Source: Dermatemys mawii (lineage: Eukaryota; Chordata; Testudines; Dermatemydidae). Taken from it: DNA of 64,000 nucleotides. The stretch is taken from positions 20,661,626-20,725,625 of the forward strand of contig ML677334.1 in the NCBI GenBank assembly GCA_007922305.1, written 5' to 3'. Within the stretch, counting starts at the first letter, position 1. Each line of letters opens with the position of its first letter. Shown here piece by piece: positions 47,521 through 59,672 of the stretch. Under the pieces are notes generated by a model, which was given only the letters and a program-made list of their open reading frames with translations, had not been told where the DNA came from and searched no databases. A program made the position numbers and the translations under genes.

Positions 47521-48856
47521 TTTTGTTTTCCTAATGCATGTCAATCAGAGCTTTCCACAGGCTCCCTTCCATAAGTTATCTGGCTTTTTAAAATGAGTCC
47601 AAAGAGGTTACTGAAGAAGTCCTGAGATGAAGATTGTTCCATGCAGAAATGTTATGCTTTTTCTGTTGTCTTTGTGGAAATAAGCAGTAACATTTTTCTA
47701 AAAATTGAAAGCCTCTCAGGCATCCTTCCCATCCTCTCCTGTGTAGGGTTTGATTTAGGAATCGTCCAATGCTGTGCTGTTGTTGTCCTCTCCAGGTACT
47801 TGGCAAACAAAGATGTCTCTTCCCTTAACAATCCCTACAACTCTATCTGTTCCCTCATTGATAGATGTTCTCCCACTGCCTCCAAAGAAGGATCTTTACA
47901 CCATTATCTGAGATGGGAAAAGCTCCAACAAAGGGCAAAGCCTTTGAGAAGCATCCTGTCAGTGACCTTCCAGAATGAGGTTTTTATAAGCACAGATCCA
48001 GCTCCAACAGACAACTGGTAGTGGGTGCCATCTTATCACCCTATCTCAGTTAGGTCCAACCCAATGCCTTATGTAAGTGGAGCCAGCTGACTTTTTAATG
48101 CCAAAGTGGTTACTCTACCACAATGACATCAAGTTATTCCTGCCAAATAGCAACAGTTATGATCAAAAGGGGTGTGTGGGGGAAGAACAGATAGCTAAGC
48201 ATTTTATCTGTGTGTTCACACACAAGCTCCTGTCTCCTCATATACATACATTCTTCACCAGCATCCTGCCTCTTCTTTATTCTGTGCTCTAGAAAGTTAA
48301 GGAGTTGGAGCACAAGGGATTTAAGATGTCTGCTTAATGTGGAAGAATGCACCTACTGCTTAACATTACTTTGTAGTATCCACTCACCCTTACTATGGTA
48401 AAAACAACCTTGTGCTCCCTGTTTAGCAGAATCAATATGGACCTCACATACCATTTTTGGATTTATATAAGTCATATTTGAGGGTTTACTCTGATGTGAT
48501 AGGAAACCCTTTTTCCCCAATATTTATTAGAAAGTTTGGCATTTTGACAAAAAATGCTTATCTCCCTCCCATTACTTGCACACAGATCTTAAACGGGACT
48601 TAAAATTAAGCAGGTGGAATTAATATCAGGTGACAGCCTCTTGGCATAGTACAATTATGCCTAGCTCTCAGCTTGGAAGTGTTGATTGCTGGACAAATAA
48701 AGAAGGCAGATGTGTCGGTGTATATACCAAAGGTGATATTGATGAGACAGAGGATAAGGACCTGCAAAATATCACTATAATCTGTGGAATAAAGGGAAAA
48801 GTGTGATTTCTTTTCTTTTTATTTGGAAAATAAGGATTTTCTTTTTTGGTCTCTGT
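47521..48856. other. No gene recognised
   Basis: A 126-codon frame at 47641-48021 shows no domain and is within chance expectation. No inverted-repeat element was seen. Confidence 0.3.
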
Positions 48857-49305
48857 CAGTGGTTCTCAACTTATTATACATTATGGGCTGCAGGGGCCGG
48901 GTGGCAGGGCAGAGGGCAGCCCAGACCCCCGCTGCACGAGACCAGCTAACTGCCCATCCCAGCCCCCACTGTGCGGCTGCCCCGGATCCTGGAGCTTGTG
49001 GGGCCAGCCGGGAGCCCCAGATCCTGGACCCCAGTTGGGCGGCTTTCTTGAACCCCAGGGCTCTGACTCCATGGGGCAGGCTGGGAGCCCTGAACCTCCA
49101 GCCTCACGAGGCCAGCCGGCAGCCCCAACCCTGGACATCCATCACATGGGGCGGCTGGCTGACTGGCTGGCAGCCCAGACCCCTCTGTACCAGGGAACTG
49201 GGAACCTGGCAGACCCTGGCACATGCAGGGGAAAGGGGGCCTTTAGCACACAGCTGAGGTTGGCCTCAGCTGTTTACTAATTGGGCCATGGGTTGAGAAT
49301 CATTG
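48857..49305. mobile_element. hAT-like non-autonomous element (449 bp), perfect 8-bp duplication
   Basis: Ends cagtggttctcaactta and gggttgagaatcattg are inverted repeats (CAGTGGTTCTCAA-type). The flanks GTCTCTGT at 48849-48856 and 49306-49313 are identical, a perfect hAT-type duplication. The interior is GC-rich (ggccagccgg-type repeats), which explains two overlapping 144-codon frames that are not genes. Confidence 0.93.
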
Positions 49306-49877
49306 GTCTCTGTGGATGAGTATGATATAAATCCAGTACACAGAATAAAGAATGTGAATGATAATGGTTGTAGCTGGCACTTAGCCATTCCTTGGTTCTA
49401 ACCATAGAATCTCCTTCAACTTACTAAATAAAAACATCTTTGAATTTCTATATCTATTTTTATTCCCCTTAAACTTTCTCACAATTGTATGAAGCTCGAA
49501 TCCTGCATCTAAATAGAAATGATAATGTGATGCCTTGTTACAGTGTATCTTAAAATAAAAACAGTGACACAAAGAAGGCTATGCCTAAGAATACCTGCTT
49601 CTGTGATAGTTCTGCTTGTACCCAAATCATTGTGTGGCCCTTTTAATCAAGAGGGGGAAAGTCTAGGATAAACTATTGCTTGGACTGGTTTAGTAGTGCT
49701 TGCAGAATATTTGGTTAACCTAGTTCTTTACAAAGTCTGTGGCATAAAGAACTGTTTGTTCCCCATGCTTAGATCTGCAGGTGGTGATCTAGGGGACCAG
49801 CCATTTTTTTTTTAATAACAAACCAAATGAGATCAACCGTTATCTAATCTATGTCTTAATAAAATATTTGCGCTTCA
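49306..49877. other. No gene recognised
   Basis: AT-rich unassigned sequence between two elements. Confidence 0.3.
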
Positions 49878-50168
49878 AAGGATACATCTATACTGGAATA
49901 AAAGATCCATGGTTGGCCTGGGTCAACTGACTCAGACTCGCAAGCGCTTGGGCTGTAAGGCTAACAATTGCAGTGTAGATAGTGGGGCTCAGTCAGAAGC
50001 CTGGGCTCTGGGACTTTCCCTCCTCTTGGGGTCCCAGACCTTGAGTTCCAGCCCAAGCCTGAATGTCTACACAGCAATTTTACAGCCCCACAGACAGAGC
50101 CCCATGAATCCAACTCAGCTGACCCAGGCCAGCTATGGGTGTTCAACTTCTGTGTAGACATACTCTAA
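49878..50168. mobile_element. MITE with TCTACACT-type inverted ends
   Basis: The left end aggatacatctatactgg and the right end tgtgtagacatactct are inverted repeats. The interior shares gcctgggctctgggac / gcccaagcctgaa-type text with 6735-7003 and 61160-61420. No open frame. Confidence 0.7.
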
Positions 50169-50287
50169 GAACTTAACTGTGTCCTCTGACTCTCTCATTA
50201 AAATGCCCATGCTCATGGTATAAGTACAAAAAAATGTTCATAGTAGACTTTGTAGGCCCAAGATCCATATGTCTTTGTGTGGTATGT

Positions 50288-50885
50288 TATAGAATCATTG
50301 AGTTGGAAGGGACAGCTAGGGTCATCGAGTCTAACCCCTGGCCAAGATGCAGGACGTGTTGTATCTAAACCAGGGATTGGCAACCTTTGGCACGTTGCCT
50401 CCCAGGTTAAGCCCCCTAGTGGGCCAGGCCAGTTTGTTTACCTGTCGCATCCACAGGTTCGGCTGATAACAGCTCCCACTGACTGCAGTTTGCTGTCCCA
50501 GGCTAACTGGGGCTGCGGGAAGTAGCAGCCAGCAAATCCCTTGGGCCATGCCACTTCCCGCAGCCCCCATTGGCCTGGACCAGTGAACCGTGGCCAGTGG
50601 GAGCTGAGATTGGCGGAACCTGCGGATGCAGCAGGTAAACAAACCAGTCTGGCCCACCAAGGGGCTTACCCTGGTGGGCCCTGTGCCAAAGGTTGCCAAT
50701 CCCTGGTCTAAACTATCCGAGACGGATGGCTATCCAGCCTGCTTTTGAAACTTCCAGTGAAAGAACTTCCACAACTTCTCCAGATAGTCTGTTCCATTGT
50801 CCTACTGTTCTTACATTTGCAAAGTTTTTCCTGAGATTTAATTTAATACACTTATGTAATACACTCTCATTGCACAGTCATTGTT
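50288..50885 (-). mobile_element. CR1 LINE 3' part, split by a hAT-like element
   Basis: The plus-strand left edge atagaatcattgagttggaa and following text is a CR1 3' end read in reverse; sequence after the insertion (atggctatccagcctgcttt...) continues the CR1. It is cut at 50363-50370 by the element at 50371-50705. No long open frame remains. Confidence 0.75.
50371..50705. mobile_element. hAT-like non-autonomous element (335 bp) inside CR1
   Basis: Ends cagggattggcaacctttgg and ccaaaggttgccaatccctg are near-perfect inverted repeats over about 22 bp. The flanks ATCTAAAC (50363-50370) and GTCTAAAC (50706-50713) agree at 7 of 8 positions and fit the hAT target pattern. The interior is GC-rich with internal inverted segments and encodes nothing. 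Confidence 0.93.
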
Positions 50886-53201
50886 TGGAATGAGTCAACT
50901 TTATTGAAGGCCTTATTAAAATGTTATTTATTTGAGACATTTTCAATATATTTCTTTAAAGATGATGAGCCAAACCTAGAAGATATATAAGAGAGACCTT
51001 TTAAAACTAATGTAGACTCCCATATACTCACTAGACCGTCTTGCACCTGCTCTTCCTCTGTGTAGGAGGTGCTAAATTAGTCTAACCTACACAGCAAGGA
51101 ACCAAAAGAAGGTGTAAGTTAAGTATATGGAATGTAATTTAAACTAACTTAGCAGGTATAAATAGAACAAGGGAAGTCTAAGTATAAGAAGTGTTAATAT
51201 AAGGGTCTAACTTGATGCATCATTCAGAATTTGGTCCTATAGCTATAGTTGTAGAATTGTTAAAGGCAGACATTTAGACAAACACTATAAAGAATTATTT
51301 GAAGTGCCTAAAAGCCAGAGCTTTACTTTGCCTGTTTACTTTGCCTGGACAAGAGCAGAAGAAAGACCTGGGGATGAAAAGGGAGACAGTAGGTGCAAAA
51401 TGATGAACATTCTTTCCAGTTTTGCTCTTCATATTTTTGTTGTGTAAGGGGCATTTGTTTGGTAAAGTGACTTGCCATGGATGTGCTTTTGCTGCTCCCC
51501 AAGAATAAGGAAACAGCAAAACGTGTGAGAAAAGTATCTAAACATACATAACATGAGGAAGGAAAAGGAAGAGAAATATATCCAAATGAGCCTTTTGTGT
51601 ATTACAATACTATCATTTTTAAGACTGCCATTTTTAAATTTAACTGATTCCCATCAGCTTGTGCTTCGTTTGTGATTCTGGTTTTCTCCAGGTTCTTAAC
51701 ACTGGAATTGTTGTTTTATCCCTGTATCTTGGTATTCATGATGTTTTATACTGAGATTTCTTGACATTGATAATATGGTCATTTTTATTTCCTCCCTTTA
51801 TCTTTTCCTCAGCAATACAAAGGCATTGCCTGAGACTTCTCCTGTGCGACATTTCTTTGTTGTGTGTTACAGACTTGCAAAGCCTCATCTGCCTGTACAT
51901 TCTTGTACAATGTGCACTGTTTGCCTGACAAGGTTACTGTGACATGTTCTCCTTCCCTGCCTGACATCTTGGCATGATTCTCTGAAGAATTTCCTTGTGC
52001 CCAAGGGCTTGTGCCAGTTTTAAACAAAATATGAAGAGCTACAAATTATAGCTGCATCATTTCTGGTGAAGTCATTATTGTTACTGAATTAACTCCCTCA
52101 TTTACTTTATTTGAATATATCTAGGGTCTAAGTCTTAGAGTCCCATGTGTTCTTTTGCCCATGGTTTTTGCCAGAATGGCATAATAACGTTCCAGGCTTG
52201 ACAAATATGGTGTATTACAGCTCACTGCAAACTGTAGGTGGTAGTTGTGAGATATTTGCCTAGTTTTACAGTCCTTATAGTGGTAACCTGGCCTTCTATG
52301 TGCTGTGCGGGAATGATAATCTACAAAACTGGAGGGTATATTTGTATTTTTTCACTTGTGAAACTATCTTTTGATACTGTTAGCTCAGTAGAAAGAAGTA
52401 AATGTAAAAATCTTATTTTTTGAATATGCCTGTGAAAGAAGGCAAATGATGGCAGCCTTCTGCCTCTTAAATCACTGTAAATAATAAATAGTGTTGAATG
52501 TTTACAGGAAAACTAAACTACATATAGCTTTTAAAGATGCATTTTCTGCTTTGACAGTTTCAGATATTACCGACAATGTTAAATCCAGGAGAGAGAACTG
52601 CAAATTTACTTCTGTGATTTCTCATTTCATTCTTCCATTCCCCACCCTCCACCTAAAAATTTGTTTTTTAATGCCAGAGATATATCTTTGTTAATCTCTA
52701 GTGAAAAGGAGAAAGAGACCAATTAGAAAAGAAAGGAATAAAGTGAGTGGGGAGAGTAGTTGAAATACATGGTGTTAACCTATATAGGATAGGAAAAAAG
52801 GTCCTTTTCATAGCCAAAATGTAAAATATAATAAGGTGCAGCCATCTTCCTGTTACATGAACGGAGAAAAGCTGCAGGGAGTGTACCTATGAAATGAGGA
52901 AGGAAACAGAGATGGATATGTGCCTGCTGTATATCATAATGGCATTTTAGATCTATTGGCCTGTGTCCATGAGCCATAAGTGACCCCCTTTCACAAACTA
53001 TTTTGTGTTTAAGAAATATTTTGAAGGAAATATAGTCACATTGCTAAATATAATTTCAAAGGCAAAAGAAAATAAAGGCTATTGGAAGGAGAGCAGGAAA
53101 GAACATATCTTCTAAGAGTCCTGACAATGAAGATCCAAATGTGTGGGCCACATCCTGGAAATGAAGCAAAGTACAAGTGAAGGGACTTTGGTTGCGCTGG
53201 A
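50886..53201. other. No gene recognised; AT-rich unassigned sequence
   Basis: No domain and no inverted-repeat element recognised. Confidence 0.3.
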
Positions 53202-53762
53202 CTAGGGAAACAAATCTTCCTCCCCATTATAAGCTGCAGGTCTTCTTACCGATATAGCCAGTTTGTGGCTGGCTGTTGTGTTCTGTGGAGGTAGCAATGC
53301 ACAGGTTGTCTGCTTCTTTCTTCCAGCAGAGATCTGGTCCATATAGATTTTCAGTATGCAGTGGCGCACTGACTCCATGGCCATAGACCCATTTCCCTCA
53401 CTCCATGTTGTATTGTAGAGAGCCACCTTAGAGATTTCCTCCTCAGTGCACAGGATGTAGGGAATCCCCCTGAATTTATCAGGAATAATACTTCTGCAGC
53501 ATTTGGATGCTACATGGCTGCACAGACCTCTTAGAATCTGGGCCTCTGTCTGTTTAAATATAAGCAGACCAGCAGTGGACCAACTCTCATCCTCCCTGCT
53601 GAGTGGCTCTCCAGATACCCTTCCCTGGGAACTCCAAAAGGGGTAGTGTTTTGACCTAATGTAGGTGGGTATAACCAGCACAAAACTCCAAAAAGTGCAT
53701 ATGTAAAGGAAAGGAGCTGCATGACTTAAGGAGGACCTGACTGAGAATAACCTTCTTCTATG
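53202..53762 (-). other. Unrecognised open frame, about 185 codons (possible ORF or exon)
   Basis: On the minus strand the frame is open from a stop at about 53763-53765 to the stop at 53202, with no ATG at the beginning of the coding-like part (the first listed start is GTG at 53681). The translation has balanced composition with blocks such as KCCRSIIPDKFRGIPYILCT, VALYNTTWSEGNGSMAMESV and CILKIYMDQI, which read more like protein than most frames here. I do not recognise a family. It could be chance, a transposon ORF fragment, or an exon lacking visible flanking splice signals. Confidence 0.25.
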
Positions 53763-53765
53763 TCA

Positions 53766-54701
53766 ACACTACATGGTGGAAGAATGCAAAGCATTGTTCT
53801 GGGAACATTATTAACATTTTTGAATGAATTCCGTTCTGCTGTATCCATGGCCCATGTGTGTTTGCTTTTCACAAACGTTTGTGTGATCGGGTTTTTTCCT
53901 GCAAAAATGCTCATGGAAAATGAAGTTTGAATTTAATACTAGAAATTTGAGTATTACTTTGCCCACCCAATCACATAACTTGTGAGATTTGTCACCTCTT
54001 TTTCCATCACTGCTTGTGAACAGCGTGATTCCTCTTCCCCAAATTTATTTGTTTATTCTTTGCTCACAAGCAGATCATAGTGAGTATTCAGTATTTGAAA
54101 TTTAGTCTGTTTTGATTGGACATAGGAGAATCACATGTTGCGCAATGACAGAATGTAATTCTTAGAATCATTTTTCTGTGTGAATGTTAACAATTATGGG
54201 CCATATCTCCAGATGGTATAAACTGGTACTTCTCCATTGAACACCAGCATTCGACAGCTCAGAATCTGGCTGTATGTAATCAAACTTAGCATTCTGAAAA
54301 TATTCTGCAATATGTACTTCACATTTGCTGTTTCAGCAAAGCCTGCTGCTAGAGTATTTGTATGAATTGTGCACAGTTGAAACAAATACAAAGGAATTCA
54401 GAGGAATACGCATGGTAAGTATGTTGCAGTATCTGATCCAGAACCAGTGAGCAAATATGCAAGAATGGGAATTGATTGTAAAAACGTGCGAAAGGGGTGC
54501 AGCATTCTGTCATGAATGCTGCTAAAGTTAGAAGCATGTCATAACTAGAGCAGTGCAAATCTAGTGAAAGATTTCACATGAAGTTTATCATTTTCTTTGA
54601 AGAATGTCATGCCCCTCCAATTCCACTTGTGAAGAAATCATGAAATGTGATTTAAAAACTACTATGTTTGCAGCAAGAACATGCAAACATTTAAATATTA
54701 T
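53766..54701. other. No gene recognised
   Basis: AT-rich unassigned sequence. Confidence 0.3.
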
Positions 54702-54990
54702 AGATTTTGAGATTTTTAAGGCCAGAAAGTACCATTAGATAGTTTAATCTGATCTTCTGTAGAGCACAGAGCAAAGAATTTCATCCAGTTACTCCCATGT
54801 TGAGCTCAATAACTTGTGTATGACTTCAGCATATGTTCAAGAAAGGACTCTATCTTGATTTGCAGACTTCAAGGGCTGGTAGTTTGTTTTCATGGTTAAC
54901 CACTCTCACTCTTAGTCTGAAATAAATTATTTTAAATTATATTCCATTTCAAATCCTGAAAATCTAAATCTCTTTTCCATCAAAATAGGT
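54702..54990 (-). mobile_element. CR1 LINE relic
   Basis: The plus-strand text ttatagattttgagattttt ... gccagaaagtaccattagat ... tttcatccagttactcc has the order of a CR1 3' end in reverse. It is decayed and bounded on the right by the solo LTR at 54992. Confidence 0.65.
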
Positions 54991-54991
54991 C

Positions 54992-55463
54992 TGTGGTAGA
55001 GCTAGGATAAAAAAGCCCATGTTTGCCCTGCCCCTGCAGGCTAAACCTTGCTTTCTGGCAGACAGGCCAGAGGCAGAGGCCGGTGGTAGCTGGCAGGAGG
55101 GCCCATCTGTCAGCCCTAATGAGCCTAAGCTCCTAGGCTTAGCCGGGGCTGACTGAATACAGCTGGGGCAGGAAGGTGACCTGGCTACAAAAGCCCTGAC
55201 TCATGGGCAGTTAAGGGGAAGCTGGGCAGGGAAGAGGAGACAGGAGTGCTGTCTCCTGGCTGCAGTTAAGGCTTCGGGGGGGCCTGGAAAGGCAACCAGC
55301 AAGATAGTGAGGGTAACTGTCTGGGGGTTGGGGGAGCACTATTAGTCACTAGGGAGCTATGTATGTGCACTGTAAATAAAAGGCACTTGGGGGAGCACTA
55401 AAAACAGTGTCAAGACCCTTATTGTGTACAGAAAGAACACAGGGTAGCCCGGACCCCGTGACA
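54992..55463 (+). mobile_element. Solo LTR (472 bp) with 5-bp target duplication
   Basis: Starts TGTGGTAGAGC and ends CCCCGTGACA (TG...CA). The flanks AGGTC (54987-54991 and 55464-55468) are identical. A polyadenylation signal (aataaa, about 55374) lies about 90 bases before the end, as expected for a plus-strand LTR. No internal viral genes are present. Confidence 0.9.
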
Positions 55464-55468
55464 AGGTC

Positions 55469-55919
55469 CAATAAAATTGAGAAATATCTTCATTTGCACT
55501 GGGAAAGGAGTCCTTCTCTAACATCGATTTCAAACATATGGGAAATGTTTAAGTGTGGGCCTGTTATAAGCTCATAAAAGAATGTGGGGGGAAACCCCCA
55601 GAAATGTTGAGTTTTCATCTGTTGTTGTGAATAATTCTTACACCTCTAATCACAAAGTTGTTTTGATAGGGGACTGAGTCAGTGTTTTGACACAGACTTT
55701 CCACAGGTTTGACATAGTTCTCATTTCCTGCACAGATAACACACAATTCTGAAGTCCCTATTGTATAATGTTGCCATGCTTCATAGTCAGATATACTGTA
55801 CTGTTGAGTGAAATCATTAATTGTTTGAAAGCATCATAGATATCTGATGTAGAAAACAGACTTTTACAACTTTTAGATACACTACAGTGTTCTGTTTCTG
55901 ATATTACACTGTCATAGGC
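55469..55919. other. No gene recognised
   Basis: AT-rich unassigned sequence between the solo LTR and the next element. Confidence 0.3.
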
Positions 55920-56911
55920 CCGTGGTTCTCAGTCAGGGGTATGTACCCCAGGTATGTGTGTGTACACAGAGGTCTTCCAAGGGGTACATCTAGACATTTG
56001 CCTAGTTTTTTAACAGGCTATATAAAAAGCACTAGCAAAGTCAGTACAAAGTGAAATTTCATTCAAACAGTGACTTGTTCATACTGTTCTATGTACTATA
56101 CCAGGGGTCTCAAACTCAAATGACCATGAGGGCTGCATGAGGACTAGTCATTGGCCCGAGGGCCTCACCACTGACATGCTCCCCTCGCTGCCCCCGGCCC
56201 CGCCCCCACTTCACCCCTTCCATGAGGTCCTGCCCCTGCCCCTACCCCACCGCCTCCTCTAAGCGTGCAGTTCCCCACACCTCCCACCTCCCTCCTGGAA
56301 AGTGCTAAGCACTGCCAACGGCTAGTTGGCAGTGGAAAATGCCTGGAGGTAGGCAGAGAGGGGGTGGGGAGCTGCAGGGAGCTTGGCAGCTACAGGAAAT
56401 AAAGTGGGGAAGAGAAGGGGCGGGGGGAGCTTGGCATTTTTGAGACCCCTGCCTTAGGTGAACTCCACTGCCTAACATATCTGAGCCTCATGCTCAGCCT
56501 CAGTGTTACACATACAATGATACAAAAGCATAGTCAAAAATGAAAAAAGTAAAGAGTAATATAGTGTGCTATTAAACTTATTAAAAAATTTTATTAACTT
56601 CTTTACTTCTGTTAAAGCTCACCCCTGCATTGGGCTGCACCCCCATTCCACTTCTGTACTGCCTCTTCCAACCCCTTCCCTCTCCCCTTGGGTAAAAATA
56701 AAAAATATAGGGTAAAAATGAGACCCTATATTTATATTATATTTATATATAAATGTAATTAATTTTTCAGTATAATATTCTGTGACACTTTTGTATTTTT
56801 ATGTCTGATTTTGTAAGCAAATAGTTTTTAAGTGAGGTGAAACTTGGGGGTATGCAAAATAATGAGACTCCTGAGAGGGGTAAAGTAGTCTGGAAAAATT
56901 GAGAGCCACTG
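55920..56911. mobile_element. hAT-like element (CGTGGTTCTCAG-type ends), with nested insertion
   Basis: Ends ccgtggttctcagtcagg and aaattgagagccactg are inverted repeats. Flanks TCATAGGC (55912-55919) and CCCTAGGC (56912-56919) agree at 6 of 8 positions. The body holds AT-rich and (at 56102-56451) nested sequence; no transposase domain is seen, so it is non-autonomous. Confidence 0.75.
56102..56451. mobile_element. Nested inverted-repeat element (about 350 bp)
   Basis: Ends caggggtctcaaactcaa and ttttgagacccctg are inverted repeats. The interior is C-rich on the left and G-rich on the right, i.e. a large foldback. No convincing 8-bp duplication was found (TACTATAC versus CCTTAGGT), so the class is open. 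Confidence 0.7.
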
Positions 56912-59008
56912 CCCTAGGCAATCTTCTCTTTACATACCATATTTAAAAAGTGTCTTGCATCACAAATGTATTTAATCTGGAGTAATCCATTATGAAACAA
57001 TCTTGCATATTATCTGTTGTAAACTTGGTCTGTTGACACAGATACACATGCTTCTGATAATACAAATATCATTACAAAGAAAATCAATTTTCCTCCAGTA
57101 GGACAAGAAAATTAGTAGGGAACTCATGTCTTTTGGCTGTGGGCTTTCAAAATGAAGTTTTGCAAACCACTGCACTAAGATCTGTATTTGTGAAAGGGCA
57201 TAATCTGCTAGATATTCTTTTGCTGCCATTCTAGTGCTGAAAGATTTGTCAAAATTTTCATGTTGCACATTCTTTCTGCCAAAAGGCAGAGTTTGGCCCT
57301 ATATATGCAGCCAACATGCAGCACTGTATATTTTTTCAGCACAATTAATAATTTCTGTTTCACAGCATATTCCAACTGTATATTTTACTTTTCCAGTCCA
57401 TTTTAGCAATTGCTTAAGTTTTCTCCACATCTGTCATTTTGAATAAAATTTCTCTGAAAAAATGTCCACAGTTATTTCCTATTCTAAGTATTGTGGTATT
57501 TCATATACCACTGTGTGTAACTGTTGGATAAGTGGCAGCCAGAAAATTTCCCTCAATCTATTAAAAGAAAAACAGGAATTTATGAACTGATTGATTGCAA
57601 ATATTTTTGTGGGGATTTTTTCCCCATACTCCAACCAGAGCCAAAGTCCTGGTCCCCATTAGAGTTTGGCCATTGACTTCTGTGGGATAAGGATTTCACC
57701 CCAGATTTCTAGCTGGCTGGAAGACTTTAACTGAAAACTGTTTTTGACAAAGACCAGGAGCAATGTAACATGCTTTAAGAGTGTAAGAGTATTTCAAATA
57801 CTTGTTTCCTTTCCCCTTGATTTAGTCTTTTTTCAGAGCGCCACACTAATGGATTTTTTTTCTCTTTAACCTGTCATTCCCTCTCTGCCCTATTTTCTGA
57901 TTCAAAGTAGTCCCTTTTCCAGATCATAGTATCCAAAGCTAAAATGGCCTTTTATTAATGTTTATTCCCCTGTGTTTTTTTATGCATGAAATATGCCAAA
58001 GCACTGAGAGTTGTTCTAACTACTCCCACTGAAATCAATGGAAGCAGAATTACATCAGTGCTTTTGAAAATCCCACTCAAATGGGTTTTGGACAGCAACT
58101 GAGACAGTCTTTTCCTTTCAAAGTCAATGGGAGTTTTGCCACTGACTGCAATGGCAGCCAGATTGATATGTATTATAAGCAGAGAGCCACACAGTAAAGC
58201 CTCAGTATAAAATTGCGTTTATCGGATTGAATCAATGAGAAATGGTTAACAATTGTTATGAAAGGGCCACTTCTGTTGCTGTCCCCAGTTTAACATTTTA
58301 CCACACATTTCCATTATTTCTAGTGCTCAGAGAACTTCCAAGATTCAGAGATTCAATTCAAATAAGTATCCAAATGTTCAGACATATTTCTCAATTCATC
58401 AAAGTATTTCTTGGCCTGAAAATAATCCATCTGGAAAAAAGGTGAGAACAGATTTTCTTGCAAGGTTTCTAGTAAATCTAGTTTTTGGCAGTGTTGGAAA
58501 TGCTTAGGAAGCAGTACATTTCTGATTCCTGCCAAAGCCTGGAAGTAGAGGAATTACAATTAATCTTGTCCCCCATTCCCCAACACACATAAGCCTCCCT
58601 AATTCCAGTTCTATAACAACTGGTGTGTAGGAATACCATAGATAGGCACAGATCGTTCCTGAATCACAAAAATGTAGATTCTGCTTAATCTGACATTTGG
58701 ATGAAGACTCAAGGTAGCTGTTATTCTCTTTGAATCAATTTTCCATCACTAGTTATTTTATGTGAACAGTAGCCATGGGCCCAAACCAAAATCCTTGGTC
58801 TGAATATTTCTGAACTTTAGCAGGGTTTTGAGATCTTGATCTGCATTATATTTTTTACACACAAAGAGGAAACAGGCACTTAGAATTAGCTTTATTTTAG
58901 ATGAAGGGAGCAACAAAACCTGAAAGAACAAAAGCAGAATCTCCATGAGAGAGCACAATAATGTATCATCAGTGACGTCTGTGCTGAACAGCATTTTAAA
59001 TGGTTGTA
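56912..59008. other. No gene recognised; traces of old hairpin repeats
   Basis: 57650-57710 and 58095-58170 resemble decayed CCCATTGA-type repeats. Otherwise AT-rich and unassigned. Confidence 0.3.
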
Positions 59009-59028
59009 CACACACACACGCACACACG
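59009..59028 (+). repeat. CA dinucleotide microsatellite
   Basis: A short imperfect (CA)n run with one G interruption. Confidence 0.9.
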
Positions 59029-59672
59029 TTACATTCCTAAACATATTGTAATCTGGATGAAAAATTGGCAAATGGGTACTGGTGTTAATGATGGACTGAT
59101 CCAAACATCCCTGAATTTTGCAGTATTTGAATTACAGGTTCAGATTTTGGGGCTTGAATCCATGTTTATTTAACAAGTTAAAATAATGGATAGATCCATG
59201 TTTTTTCACCTAGAATTTGCTTTAGTCTTTTCTTGACTTCTGATACTATATTCTTTTACTTCCACTTTTACAGAACTTTATTTCCTGCCTAATTTTTAAA
59301 TCTCTTTCTATTTGAGCTCTCTGGTTATTTAGAGACTTTTATTGGTGCATGATTTCTGAATTTTCTCCTCTTCCTTCAGGCCTGTGCTAGGCAGTTGCAT
59401 TCCTCACTATATGAGGATAAATACTTAGACATGGCTTATTTGTGCCCTACTGCAAATGATCAATGCCCAGCTTCAGTTTCTAAACATCAATAAACAACCT
59501 TGACCTTTTTTGACCACGGTAGGTTAAAGTGCCAAAAAATGATGTTTGCATGGTTTCAGTGCAATATGTCTAATACTACTGGCAACTATCAGCATTACTG
59601 CAAGTTAAAAGTACATGAGATTTTTTTAGAACTGTAATTTGATCACTCTGCAGTAATAACATTTGTATAAAG

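Noticed and set aside
47641..48021. 126-codon plus-strand frame
   Set aside because: No domain, no flanking splice or start context worth citing, and length within chance expectation.
48823..49280. Two overlapping 144-codon frames on the plus strand, with more on the minus strand
   Set aside because: They lie within a GC-rich hAT-like non-autonomous element. Several frames are open at once because GC-rich sequence has few stops. No domain is seen.
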